From assembly GCF_031143425.1 (NCBI RefSeq), contig NC_090447.1:767682409-767746408 (forward strand): DNA of 64,000 nt, in the 5' to 3' direction. Within the stretch, counting starts at the first letter, position 1, and each line of letters starts with the position of its first letter. The translations under genes and the position numbers were made by a program. This DNA comes from Pleurodeles waltl (Eukaryota > Chordata > Amphibia > Caudata > Salamandridae). Positions 10,666-21,335 of the stretch are shown here, piece after piece. Below the pieces are notes generated by a model that saw only the letters and a list, made by a program, of their open reading frames with translations, ran no database searches and was not told where the DNA came from.

Positions 10666-11429
10666 ATAGAGTAGCTGTCAGCGTGGCTATGGGTGGGAAA
10701 CACGAGAGGGTGGCGAAGGTTCAGCTACTACTTTTTTCATATTTTCATAGATGAGATGTTGGTTGCAATGGATGGCAGAACACCAGGTATTGTTTTTGAG
10801 GTGTGGAAAATCCCAAGTGTAGGGAGTATGGGTAGCAGGATACTACTGGGCATATTTAAGAACAATGGCACTGCACATAGTGCAGCTCCACTTTTCTTGT
10901 GTCCCTTAGCGCCCCCTCACACCACAATGTGCGCACCATCTTTAAAATACTGCACACCATGGCGGTAGTTAGGGGACTAGCGTCATAATTTTTTATGCTA
11001 GTCTGGCGCTTTGCAGGAATAGTGTAAACAATTCTGATGATAATCCTGCAAAGCACCCAGAGGCCCATTGGAAGCTGAGAGCAGGCGTTAAAAGTCCCAT
11101 AAAAAATGGTGCAAGGAAACCTCATAGATTTCCTTGCACCATTAGTTTGGCCTCACTAACTGGGAATGCCCCCTTTGCATACATAATGCCTGTTGCATGT
11201 TAAGTACTCTACCTGTGCCCAGGGACTGTAATTAAATGGTACTAGCAGGTCTGCAGCACTACAGTAGTCCTTAAAACATGTTTCATGCCAGCCACTGCAG
11301 AGCCCGTGTGCAGTTTTAAGCTGCCATTTCGGCCTTGCAAGAAAGGAGCCCAAATATCCCTGGGGTGAGCAGTTGGATGTACTTCTGCAATGACTGTTCC
11401 GCTATATCGTGCCCAATAGGTTATGTCTT
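10666..11429. repeat. Degraded interspersed repeats
   Basis: No gene is visible. The interval holds short inverted stretches, such as GGTGCAAGGAAA at 11107 against TTTCCTTGCACC at 11130, and GACTAGCGTCATAA near 10975 against ATGCTAGTCTGGCGC, of the kind left by palindromic MITEs. Small open frames here have no recognisable domain. Confidence 0.4.
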
Positions 11430-12835
11430 GTAGCTACTGATTAGTTGTGGAAGAGACCTTTTGCATCCATGCCATGGCTACATGTCTCTTGGCCAATCTT
11501 AGTGCAATGGATGCAAGGTGCCGGGTTGTGATGGGCAATAAAGATTTGAGGCAATCAAGGCCATTGTGTAATGACTTAGGAACACTAGAACTATTACACA
11601 TCCATATTGCCTGCATGCAATCTTTGAAAGCGTCCCATAAAGTAACTACTTCTTCAACTAAGTTTAAGCTAAGTAATTGAACAATGGCTCCACAGATGTC
11701 AGATTAAAAGTCTGTGGCCCTCATTATGATGACACGGTGCTGATGGTCAACGGAAGACCGCCAGCACGGCGAAGCACCTGCCGGCCATATAATGATATTC
11801 CCACTGGGCCGGTGGGTGGAAGCGGTGTTTCCGTCCGCGGCCCAGCGGGAAACGGGGCCTTTACATTGACGCCAGCTTAAATGGAGCCTGCGCCAATGAG
11901 GCTGTGCGGCAGGTGCAGCAGCATTTCACTGCCTGTAATTTGGGCAGTGAAATGCACGACTGGGCTGTGTATAGGGGGCTCTGCACTGCCTATGGGGCCC
12001 AGAGTCACCCATTCCGCCAGCCTTTCCCTGGTGGTGTAAACCACCAGTAAAAGGCTGCCAGAATGGGATTCAAAATACGCAGGGCAGCGCTGCTTGCAGC
12101 ACTGCCCTATCAGATCTGAAACGCCGCTACCGGCAGGCTTCCTGGTGGCGGGAGCCTGGCGGTGATGGCATTTCCACTGTGGTGTTTTCACCATGGTCAT
12201 AATAGGGCGGGCGGTCCATGGACTGCCAGATTCATAATGAGGGCCGGGGTCTCTCAGTTCTATACCTCTTAAGTGTCAGCTATAGAATCGCAGAGGAGGA
12301 GTGGAACCTTTGAAGGTTAACACCACTGGGGAATTATTAGATAAAGCATGGTGGAGTAACTCAGTGTTGCATACTATGGTCATTATGGTGCGGGAGACAT
12401 GCCACAGATTGAGTGTAAAGGTCATATCATGCACAGGAAATAGAAAGTATGTTCAGATTCCTGAGGGCTTAATGCACGCCAGGTGTCTACCAAATCACAC
12501 AACTGGTTTATATGAATGAGAGCCGCTCTAGTCTGTGAAAGGGGGTTTGGTCTCTCCAAGAGGATCTATCCATCAATGTGGAGAGTGTAAGGTTAAAATC
12601 TACCCCCCAAACCATTGGCCAAACCCAGTGCCTAGAGCATAAATGTAAAGTGACACCAAAGAAATCATGGTCATCTGTTTTCGGGTCATTTATATTCACA
12701 AGTAGTAGATACTGCCTCTCCTACATGCCGGCGACAGCTACCATCCTGCATGCAACATCTCTGATATGTTTTACTAAAGTTATATTGAGAGCATGCCTTA
12801 TGAGAATCATAATCTATTAGAGTCGTCGTTTACTA
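11430..12835 (-). pseudogene. L1 ORF2 fragment (endonuclease to linker)
   Basis: Read on the minus strand, 12820-12520 gives endonuclease-like sequence (RQYLLLVNINDPKTDDHDFF, GVDFNLTLSTLMDRSSWRDQ), followed by CDLVDTWRALSPQ near 12490. This matches the central to C-terminal part of an L1-type endonuclease. After the MITE at 11716-12245 the linker region continues (VEEVVTLWDAFKDCMQAIW near 11650). Frames are broken at several points and the reverse transcriptase is absent. It is a dead, truncated L1, older than the MITE within it. Confidence 0.7.
11716..12245. mobile_element. MITE inserted in the L1 fragment
   Basis: The ends are inverted: GGCCCTCATTATGATGAC at the left and TTCATAATGAGGGCC at the right, about 530 bp apart. 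The CCCTCATTA core is shared with the 43007-43423 MITE and resembles the termini of the Harbinger element at 47557-56307, so it is probably a diverged member of that group. The interior carries GCGG/CCGC-rich stretches. I see no clear target-site duplication. Confidence 0.7.
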
Positions 12836-13460
12836 TGTGTATGATGGGCCAGAAGGAATAGGCCAGTGAGGTCTGCAAAACAGTGGGCCAAGTGATGGGG
12901 TCAGGTTCCAGGACCCCCTGCTGCCTCAGTGGCTAGAGGTGTGGGTGGGCCGGTGTGCAAGGACAGGATATAGCAAGGTTGGCTGCCTGACAGCCGTGGC
13001 AGGCCCCGGCCCTTCATCTGGAATGAGCAGCTCCTCCTAGTCATGGGGGGGTTGCACAAATCACCAAGCTCAGCAGGTCCCGGCTGCTGGGCACCCGGCT
13101 GTGAATTCAGGGTGGACCTCAGGCAGCCACATCAGGCCAACATTTGGGCGCATGCACAATCAGCTGTCAGATAGCAGTTCCAAACCCCGACCGGCCCGAT
13201 TGGGGGCACCAGGCTGAGGACCCTGCTCCCACAGTCCAGCAGAGAGGCAAGATGGGCAGAAAATCATCTCACCAGGGCACCCACATTGAGGCAGCCCACG
13301 GAAAGCCAAAATAGTACACAGGGGTAATAGGGCTACATGAGGAGGCCGCACCGCAGTCTCAGCTGCTGGGTGAAAAAGCAACTTGCCATCCACTCACTGC
13401 TGAGGGTCTAGGGAATGTCCAGGACTCCAGAGAGCAAGGGAGGGTAAGTAGATGTTAAGG
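12836..13460 (-). other. GC-rich region, possibly L1 5' UTR
   Basis: This GC-rich stretch lies directly upstream, in minus orientation, of the L1 endonuclease relic. A 5' leader joined to ORF2 by an internal deletion would explain it. I cannot demonstrate this from sequence alone, and its open frame (13160-13393, minus) shows no known domain. Confidence 0.3.
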
Positions 13461-14507
13461 GGACAGTTTTTCCCCCAAACCCGTGGCAGACCACATGAGC
13501 TTCCCAGTTATGCAGCTATCTTTGTTGCCAGTTCTCGGTCTCCCTCCCTTGCTTCCACAAATTATTCAGTATAGCTGCCTCAATAGCCCAACCAGTGATG
13601 TTTGAAAAAGAAATATGTCCATTTCTGACAGCAGACCAAAAAGCATATTTTCGACATTTTAGAACAAAGTATTCCACTGTAGCTACTGAGGCCGCAATTT
13701 CCAAGATTTCAAGTGGTTGTCTCGAACTGCATTCATGTGTTAGAAAGGTCTACTGAATAAAAATTGATTTCTGTATCATTGAACCAGTCCATGTCATGTG
13801 ACAAAATTCCCTTTTATCTCGTTGTGTCTGTGACAATCCTCAGTCTACCTCTTGCCTTCATGCTACTTTCTTGTTCACCATGCAGGCTTCTCATTGAACA
13901 TTTTCCCAAGCTTTTGCTGCAAATACTGTTTGAATTCTGAGAGGTGAATGTCTGCTGAAGATGTCATCATGGCACAAATTCCACAGAGCACTTTTGTCCT
14001 GAATATTCCGAGGACTGTTGATGCTCAGTGGACTCTTAATCTCTTAATATGTGTTATGAAAAGCCCAAAGGAGACTGTGGAGTGATGTAGCGAATGTAAT
14101 TAAAATACAAATGTTCAGCTTTGTCAGTCATTATTTTGGTGGCACTGTCATTGATTTTTGAGGACTAGCAGTTATTTTTCTGAATCAGACATTTCCTGAG
14201 AGCAAGAGAGGGGAAAACCACACAAACAGGAAAGGAGGAAGTGAAAGAGGGAAAACTGCCACAAACTGGAGAAGCAGCATAACATGCAACACCCAAAGTA
14301 TCCGAGACGGTACGTTGTCAATGTGTATTGTCGTGCATAGTATCACATGTATCAATATCCATCACATGACGTATGTTGGAATGGGGTCTGTCAGTGTTTT
14401 AATATCAAAAGACCATCCCAGGTTCCATGGTATGTGTCAACAAGTAAATGTATGGTCCAACCTAACTGTAGTGTGGCAACAGGTATGTCATACTAAACAT
14501 TTGTGAA
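13461..14507. other. No recognised feature
   Basis: The interval is AT-rich with short chance frames only. I see no repeats, hairpins or coding signatures. Confidence 0.4.
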
Positions 14508-14806
14508 GTGTTGGGAAGTAGAGAGAGTGACATTACTACAACTACCATGAGGCCCTCTTTCTGTAACTCAAAACAAGAGGCCATTGTAGACTTGCCCAAA
14601 GACACTTGTTAGCCATGTCACAACTGATGTTCACTCATCATGGAGTTCACTATTTGTGTAGTGTGGGAAGTTTGAAGGTGACATGACTACAACTACCATG
14701 AGGCCCTCTTTCTGTAACTCAAAACAAGAGGCCATTGTGCATTTGCCCAAAGACACTTGTTAGCCATGTCACAACTTACGTTCACTCATCATGGACTGAG
14801 CAATCA
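14508..14806. repeat. Two-copy tandem duplication, ~152 bp
   Basis: The segment beginning GTGTTGGGAAGTAGAG at 14508 is repeated from about 14661. The copies share ACAACTACCATGAGGCCCTC and AAAGACACTTGTTAGCCATG. They are highly similar, so the duplication is relatively recent. Confidence 0.85.
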
Positions 14807-14973
14807 ACATATCATGCTCAACTCTGAGACGTGTATGTCTACCTATCTTGATGACACTATTGATGCCATGAATTATACCTTACCAACTATGTATATCACG
14901 TAGTCGTAAGGCATTAAGCTGCTTGAGCCAATTGGAAGTGGCAGGTAACTCATTAACTCTGCATTGTTCACAT

Positions 14974-15080
14974 GGGGCCAAATTCGCAAAGGTACACTTA
15001 CACTTCTGGTCTACATTTAGACCAAAAGTGCAAGTTTACGACTGCTTGGTATTCACAAAGGTAGTTTACGAGTAGTATCT
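14974..15080 (+). repeat. Left inverted repeat of the 10-kb element
   Basis: It begins GGGGCCAAATTCGCAAAGGT and contains its own small palindrome (GGTCTACATTTAGACC). It matches the reverse complement of 24928-25032, best in the inner part (AAGTTTACGACTGCTTG, ATTCACAAAGGTA). Confidence 0.75.
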
Positions 15081-15109
15081 TTCAGGACCATCTTGCGGTG
15101 CTTGGAGGG

Positions 15110-15620
15110 GGCGGGGCGGCGCCCGTGGGGGTGGTCACGAGAAATAAACATTAAAATACATTTTGTTAAATAAAACACTTACCTCGTTCCTCGCCGCACC
15201 CACCCACGCTGCTCCTCTCCTGTCTTGATGCTGCAGGCACAGGCTTCTAGCCTGCCCTGCGGCCAATCCTGATGCTGCTCAAAGCAACGTCAGAATTGGC
15301 TGGGAGCGCCCAGCCAGGGCGCTCCCAGGCAGACTGGGAGCCTGTGCAGGCTCTCTCCAGCCCGGCAACTGTGTTCTTCTGCCTTCTGCGCATGTATGTT
15401 TTGCCAGCCCGAGACAGCTGGCCAAACATACATGCGCTGTGAGGGGAAGTGCTGAGCACTCCCCCTTGCTGCTCCTCACCCCCATGGCCCCTTCCCTTCA
15501 AAAGAAAAGGATAATAAACAAAGTATATTATCCTTTTCTTTCAAAGGTTTGCAGCTGCCACTGCTGGCAGGGGGTGACGCTCCTCCGCCCTACTAGAGGA
15601 GTCACTCCTGGTATCTTTAT
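15110..15620. repeat. Dispersed GC-rich repeat module
   Basis: Pieces of this stretch recur elsewhere in the window: GCCAGCCCGAGACAGCTGGC at about 15398 resembles the 1538-1600 region, and the GCAGCTGCC...GAGGAG segment at 15550-15612 resembles 8965-9030. It also holds a hairpin, AAGAAAAGGATAATA near 15500 against TATTATCCTTTTCTT near 15528. I cannot name the family. Confidence 0.5.
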
Positions 15621-15794
15621 GCCACACTCATGGCGGATCATCCACACTCGGGATGGATCATCCGCACCAGGGGCATTGAATCAGGCGAGGGGCTGGAAAC
15701 CAATGATAATTAACAGGAAGTGACAGCCATTTTCTAGTCATTCTGGGTCATCCTCTGCCATACTGCTGCTCAGTTCATCCTTACTGCCCTGAAC

Positions 15795-16175
15795 ATGGCT
15801 GAGGGAATTGAGGAGAGGGCACCTCCCTTCAGTGAAAGGGAATTGGACATCTTAGCTGGGGGGCTCTGGGCCATTATCCTCAGCTTTATGGGGGCCCAGA
15901 AGACCAGTTGAGCAATGCAGCACGTGCCTGAATCTAGGGGCAGATTGCGCAGCTCTGCAGTGCAGTGGGCGTATACCACCGGCAGGCCAGGACGTGCCAC
16001 AAGCGCTGGGAGGACCGGAAATGTTGCACCCGTCGGAGGACCCATGAACTGTTGGGGCTGTCCTCCCATCCCCACGTGCACCTGCCCTGCCTCACCCCAC
16101 TGTACAGGAGGGTCCTGAGTACAGCCTGGCCGGCCCTCCATGCTCAGCTGGAGGAGTTTAAGCAGCAGAGATCTG
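15795..16175 (+). pseudogene. Myb/SANT-like DNA-binding exon, decayed
   Basis: From the ATG at 15795 the frame begins MAEGIEERAPPFSERELDIL, the typical start of the Myb/SANT-like partner protein of Harbinger transposons. A TGA follows near 15909. The second half of the domain appears in another frame (VYHRQARTCHKRWEDRK near 15972), so at least one frameshift separates them. A splice donor (CTG|GTGAGT) follows at 16175. The arrangement resembles the second Myb-like gene of the 47557-56307 element. Such proteins bind element ends and help import the transposase; this copy is inactive. Confidence 0.65.
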
Positions 16176-17662
16176 GTGAGTGCATTGCATTCATGCTGTG
16201 CCTGGTAGCGTGGTGTGAGTGTTAACAGAGCTGTACAAACATGTATCACATATCATTATGTACAGAATCTGGGCATTTGTTGCAGCAGTCATAAGGCCAA
16301 TGCTCTATGGGATCACATTGGAAGACCTGATCATAGTGTATTCTGTGACTTGTACTATGCTGGACACTATAGGGGAAATAGCCATGACTCATGCTTTCAT
16401 GTGAAGAAATGCAAAGCCTCTACCATGACTGCGGAAGCAACGGCCTTAGCACTGCTGGGTGCAATGCCAAAAGGATGGGCCAGACACTGTCCAGTGTGAG
16501 GGCAAGTGGGCACATTTCTTGTGTTGAATGCTGTGACATGCATGCCTTGGTTGTGTGTATCATCTGTGTAAAAATATCATTTTTGTATGGGGGAGTACTG
16601 GCTGACTTTGAAACACCTGTCTCACACAATATGGTTCAAGAATTCCCAAGGATGAACGAATGCACCTGTCCTTACAAGAGTGGCTCGTCTGTCTCATTTC
16701 ACTGCTAACTAGCTGAGCCAAATTTGCACACACACTAACTGGTGTGCGGCACCAACAGACAATCCTGAACTGCCAAACTGCAGATAGTTTCAGGCATCCC
16801 CCAATGCATGCACTCATAGCCTAGGAAAGGTCAGGGCCAAGGTCTGGTTTGCACTTGTACATCCATTCAAGCATTCATATGGAATCAGACCATGTTACAC
16901 AGCAGAATCTGTCTAGGGAAGAGGTGCAAACAGCCCAACTGTCAAACTGACATAGACAGGGAATCCACAAACAGGCAGAGTCACAGAATGGTTTAAAAGT
17001 GGCATTTTTAAACTAACAATCGAAAAATCAACTTCGCTAAAAGATGTATTTTTAAATTGTGAGTTCAGAGACCCTAAACACCACAATTCTATCTGCTCTC
17101 AAAGGGAAGTTGCACTTTAGAGTTATTTAAAGGCAGTCCCCATGGTAACCTATGAGAGAAATAGGCCTTGCAACAGTGAAAACAACATTTGTCAGTATTT
17201 CACTGTTAGGACATGTAACACACATTAGTACATGTCCCACCTTTAACATACACCGCACCCTGCCCATGGGGCTACCTAGGGCCTACCTTACGGGTGCCTT
17301 ACATGTAGCAAAAGGGGAGGTTTAGGCCTGGCAAGTGGGTACACTTGCCAGGTCGAATTGGCAGTTTAAAACTGCACACACAGACACTGCAGTGGCAGGT
17401 CTGAATCATGTTTACACTGCACTGCACTGATCAGCAGCAGTAAAGTGTGCAGAGACAATAAAGCAGGAAAAACAGAGTTCAGTATACCATAAAAACAAGA
17501 GGTCAGAAGGCAAAAAGACAGGGGAGACACGACAAAAAGCTGCCAGGTCTAACACAGAAGATATGCAATATTTTGCGGCTACCAAGTCTGCATTTGGGGG
17601 GGTGATCATTGACACATGGGGGCCAATTCACAAAGGTTAACTTGGACCAAATGTCTGTATTT
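16176..17662. other. Intron-like sequence of the decayed Myb-like gene
   Basis: This lies between the donor at 16176 and a good acceptor (CATTTCAG) ending at 18216. Only chance reading frames are present. A hairpin-like GGCAGTTTAAAACTGC occurs near 17360. Confidence 0.4.
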
Positions 17663-17805
17663 TACACTTGGGGCCTGATTCACAAAGGTAAACTTAGACC
17701 AAAAGTCTAACTGTACTACAAGTAAAGTTAGACGTTAGGTCTCAACTTAAACGTGTGTTCTAAACCAAGACTTTTGGTCTAAGCTTACCCTTATGATTCA
17801 GGCTC
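17663..17805. mobile_element. Small palindromic MITE nested in the 10-kb element
   Basis: The left part, GGCCTGATTCACAAAGGTAA then CTTAGACCAAAAGTC, is mirrored at the right by GACTTTTGGTCTAAG then CTTATGATTCAGGC. The terminal motif ATTCACAAAGGTA is the same as in the inverted repeats of the surrounding element, so it is probably a non-autonomous relative. A partial copy starts just upstream near 17622. Confidence 0.65.
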
Positions 17806-18216
17806 ATGGCTTTGGGGTGGACAGCTCCATCCAGGCTGTGTTCCATCTCCACTTTTAGACTGACTTGTGAAGAAGACTAGGTAGTGAGGACAGGAAACCT
17901 TTGTGCCAATATCTTTTAGTTCAATAATTCACACTTACAGCTTTTATGGCCATTGAGAATCAGGACAAGATTATTAGGTTCTGCTTAAGGTTTGGCTTTG
18001 TCAATACAGTATGGTATACACCCACAATTGTGACAGATGTCAATGTGTGAGTCATGTTTGGACATATCAGTGATAGTACACATTCTATTGGGAATCAAAA
18101 TCAGCTGGGATTGGTCAGTGAAATCAAAGGTGACAAAGTCAGCTTTTGCTTCATATTCTCATGTGCCTTGCCGTGATTTGGACACCAACTACATAATGTT
18201 CTCATTTCCATTTCAG

Positions 18217-18910
18217 TGGACCCAGCTGGCCAGGAAGACAAAGGTGAGGACCAGGGACCAAGGAGAGCTACCTGGGGACAACAGTGGGCCAAACCTTTAT
18301 TGTCAACTGAAGAAGAAGAGGAGGAGGAGGGACCTGTACCAGGGGAACAGGCAGGGGAAGTGCATCCGTGCATCCACCCGGATGGACTCTGAGGACAATG
18401 CCCAGGTGGAAGCTGTGGAGACTGTAGGGGGGGTACCTTGATCTGGACACCTCTGACCGGGGGGGAGGGGGAGATGTCACCTCTCCCCGGACACTGAAGA
18501 CCTTGATCAGCCAGAGGTGTCCCCAGAGCCTCAATCTCCTATATCTGTGGCTGGCTCTGTCCCCTCCCTAGAACATGAGGCCCCCATTCCAATGGGGACC
18601 CCAGCTGCCACCTTGGCCAACAGTCCCCCTCCATGTGCCTACCCAAGTCCCGCTGTGAGATCTGTTGTCCCCGACACCCCACATCCCTCCTGTGCTACCT
18701 GGATTCCATCAATGCCACACTCACTTCCTTGGGGGCAGCCATGATTTTTGCCTTCTCTCAGCGTCCCTCCCACACAACCGTCCATATGATGCTCTGTCGT
18801 TTCTCCCACTCTGTCACCCCCTTGTACCCCCGTGTGTGTCAGTCTCATGCAGTGTCAGGTCCTCCTATGGTCAGTCAGGAAGAGGTCACAACGGTAGAGT
18901 CCTAGAGAAA
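18217..18910 (+). pseudogene. Distal exon of the decayed Myb-like gene
   Basis: After the acceptor CATTTCAG (ending 18216) the sequence encodes an acidic, low-complexity stretch (LLSTEEEEEEGPVPGE near 18297) that soon meets a TGA. Further on there is a proline/serine-rich segment (18517-18744) and a short helical segment (LDSINATLTSLG near 18685). Acidic linkers followed by a coiled C terminus are common in Harbinger Myb-like proteins. Frames are broken several times. Confidence 0.45.
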
Positions 18911-19506
18911 GAAAATGTCTAGAGTGACTGTTGACTGGACATTTCATTTGGACAGGACTTTTCTTTTTCTCCCATGTGAATAGACTGTTTTCTTTGACGT
19001 TTCCTGACGTGTCTTATTTATTTTGCCCAACCCCTCCATGTTCCCTGCCCCAACTCTGTGAAGAGCAATATTTATTTTCATTTCTCCCTTTCCCAATAGA
19101 TGGTTGTGTTTTATTTTCACTACATTTATCCATATAAAGAAAAAATAAGAGAAAGTGTGTTGTGTAGTTTACTATCTGTGCTGGAACCACTGTATGGAGT
19201 TCTACATCTGGAGTTGGTTAGCTATGCCTTCCACATTACACATAGATGGTACTAGTGATGAACATGTTTAATCACATTGTTGACACACACATGGCCTACA
19301 GCTACATTAAGCCTTTGAACATCATCAACTAATGATCAATTAGGTCGATTTCAAGTGTGCAAAATGGTAATTATTTACATAGTGCTGTGCACGCATATGT
19401 CACAGTGCTTATGGGGGATCTTGGCTGCGTCTTCTCAGTTTTGGTGGTGAGGACCTTTGCAATGGTGTGCGTTTCCTGGAGTACTTAGTTGTAGGTGGGT
19501 GTGGTG
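18911..19506. other. Intergenic stretch inside the 10-kb element
   Basis: The gene relics on the two strands converge here. I see only chance frames and no clear terminator or repeat. Confidence 0.4.
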
Positions 19507-19680
19507 CCTGTATAGTGTGGGGCCTCCTTGGACAGCGGGTGTCTGAGCCTGTCCAGTGTGGGGGTCTGCTTGGACAGCGGGTGTCTGAGCCTGTGCAGTG
19601 TAGGGGTCTGCCTGGACAGTGGTATCTGAGCCTGTGCAGTGTGGGGTCTGCTTGGAGAGGGGGTCTTGGAGCATGTACAG
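19507..19680. repeat. Minisatellite, 41-42-bp unit, four copies
   Basis: Units begin at 19507, 19548, 19590 and 19631. The shared core reads CCTGTGCAGTGTGGGG, then TCTGCTTGGACAGCGGGTGT. The last unit is diverged. Confidence 0.8.
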
Positions 19681-19776
19681 GGAGGGTATGTGACAGTGCA
19701 TTAGATGGCGTATGCAAGGTGAGTGTTCCCATAGTGGATTGGGTGGGGGGCCCGGTGCCGGTTACCTAACCAGGGG

Positions 19777-20660
19777 TTAGAGGTGGGATGGTGTAGGTAG
19801 ATGTGTTGGCTCCCCTCCATGCATTGACTGTGAAGGAATTGGTATCATTTTGAGTATCCCCTCCATCATCTTCATAGCCAATGCATGGTGTCTTGCACTC
19901 TCCTCCCTCTGTATGGCCGTGATGTTATTCAGCCTCTTCCCCATGTCTTGCCAAGATATATCCATCCTCTCCAACACCTGGGTCATTCTGTGCACCAACC
20001 GTGGGAGTTGGTGCATGCCCTGCAGTGAGGCGGACATGTCAGAGATGTCAGACAGTGTAGTCCCTATGTCACAGATATCCCGCCTCACATCTGACTGCTG
20101 CTGGAAAAAATCTTTCTCCCACTCTCTGACATGTATATCTGCCAGCCCTCTCTGCCTGGGATGCCCTCGGATAATGCGGGTCCACATGTGGAGGTGGGGG
20201 GGTGCCAAGTGGAAGGTTGTGCGGAGTAGACTTGTGCCTAGGGGCTACCTGCTCCTCACCTGGGCCGTAATGTCCTTCAGATGTTGGAGATACAGTCAGA
20301 GTAGCAGTGTGTGGGGGAACCAACATGTCTGGATGTGAGGGCTGTGAAGAGGTGAGCTGTTGGTTGGTGGTTGTGGGGAATGAGCAATCCTCTGGGTTGT
20401 AGAAGGAGGCACCATGCCAAACACAGCAGATGTGGGCATTGAGTGCGAGCTGCATGGGCCAAATGGAGTGGTCATAGGATTGGCCTTCACCTCACTTGTA
20501 GTCAGCCCCTGATCCTCCTCCTCCTCCTCCTCCCCCGCCTGTGCTGTTCTGGAAGCTGACAAGGCAACTTGGAAGAGAAGTGGGTTCTTCATTCGGATTG
20601 CTCAGCGGCTGCTACTGGTAGTTGCTCCTACATCCGAACTCATATCTTCACCGTCACCAC
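19777..20660 (-). pseudogene. Coiled-coil exon of the minus-strand Myb-like gene
   Basis: A splice acceptor (CTGTCTCACAG) precedes 20660 on the minus strand. The exon is acidic (EEEEEEDQGL) and then proline-rich. After a frameshift near 20200 it runs into a strongly helical segment with DVRRDICDIGTTLSDISDMS, LVHRMTQVLERMDISWQDMG and IQREESARHHALAMKMMEGI, ending near 19777. This matches the usual layout of Myb/SANT-like transposon proteins (DNA-binding domain, acidic linker, coiled coil). It probably belongs with the domain at 24728-24400. Confidence 0.55.
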
Positions 20661-21101
20661 CTGTGAGACAGAGTTCGCAACAGGATAAGTATGTGGCTTA
20701 CAACATGATGTGGTGCAACACAGGTATTGGTCCAGAATATCTTCAATTCAATGGATGTTCCACATGTGACCTGGTTTGTGTACCCCTACACATGATAGTT
20801 CACACTGTAGCACTAAGGTGTTCAATGCAGATGTGAAATGCATAAGCAAACTCACCAGTTCCAACCAAGGAACTTGGTGTGGTCATGATCTCCCCCTAGA
20901 TGTCAGCTGCTGGACTGGACTACTTGAGTATGTAGCAGAAGAACTGGTCTGTGATCCAGCAGCTTAGGAGAGAGGTGACACCATGGTTACTATGCTCCAT
21001 GTATCAAATGTAAGTATGCACACCTGACATAAGCATCAAAAATCAGTTAGAGTACATTTTGCATACCATCTTCAGGAGAGAGAAAAAATGGCAAAATCTG
21101 C
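20661..21101. other. Intron-like sequence, nothing recognised
   Basis: It lies between the coiled-coil exon and the putative transposase fragment. I see no motif that I can name. Confidence 0.35.
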
Positions 21102-21335
21102 TCATCCACTTCCACAAGTAATTCGTTCTTGTTCAAGGGTGGGCATCAATAGTTTACCCCACCATATGGCACACTTACCTGACGGACGGATGGCAGTAAA
21201 TTTGACTGCTGCAGCCAGGATGTCTGCTAAAACCCTGGATGGTGTCTTCCTTATCACTGATGTTGTTCTGGCAGCAACTGTAACGTAGCATACATATCCA
21301 TTACTGATAGCAAATGATGATGCTGATGATTCCAC
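21102..21335 (-). pseudogene. Possible HARBI1-like transposase fragment
   Basis: The minus strand encodes TVAARTTSVIRKTPSRVLAD followed by ILAAAVKFTAIRPSG and a splice-donor-like GTAAGT. The pattern resembles the helix-turn-helix segment of PIF/Harbinger transposases (compare TVAMASGMSQPMFSNVLSRV in the 50166-51199 copy). A little downstream, LEQERI resembles the segment after the first catalytic aspartate, but that aspartate motif is not recognisable. Position between two Myb-like relics supports the assignment; confidence is low. Confidence 0.35.
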
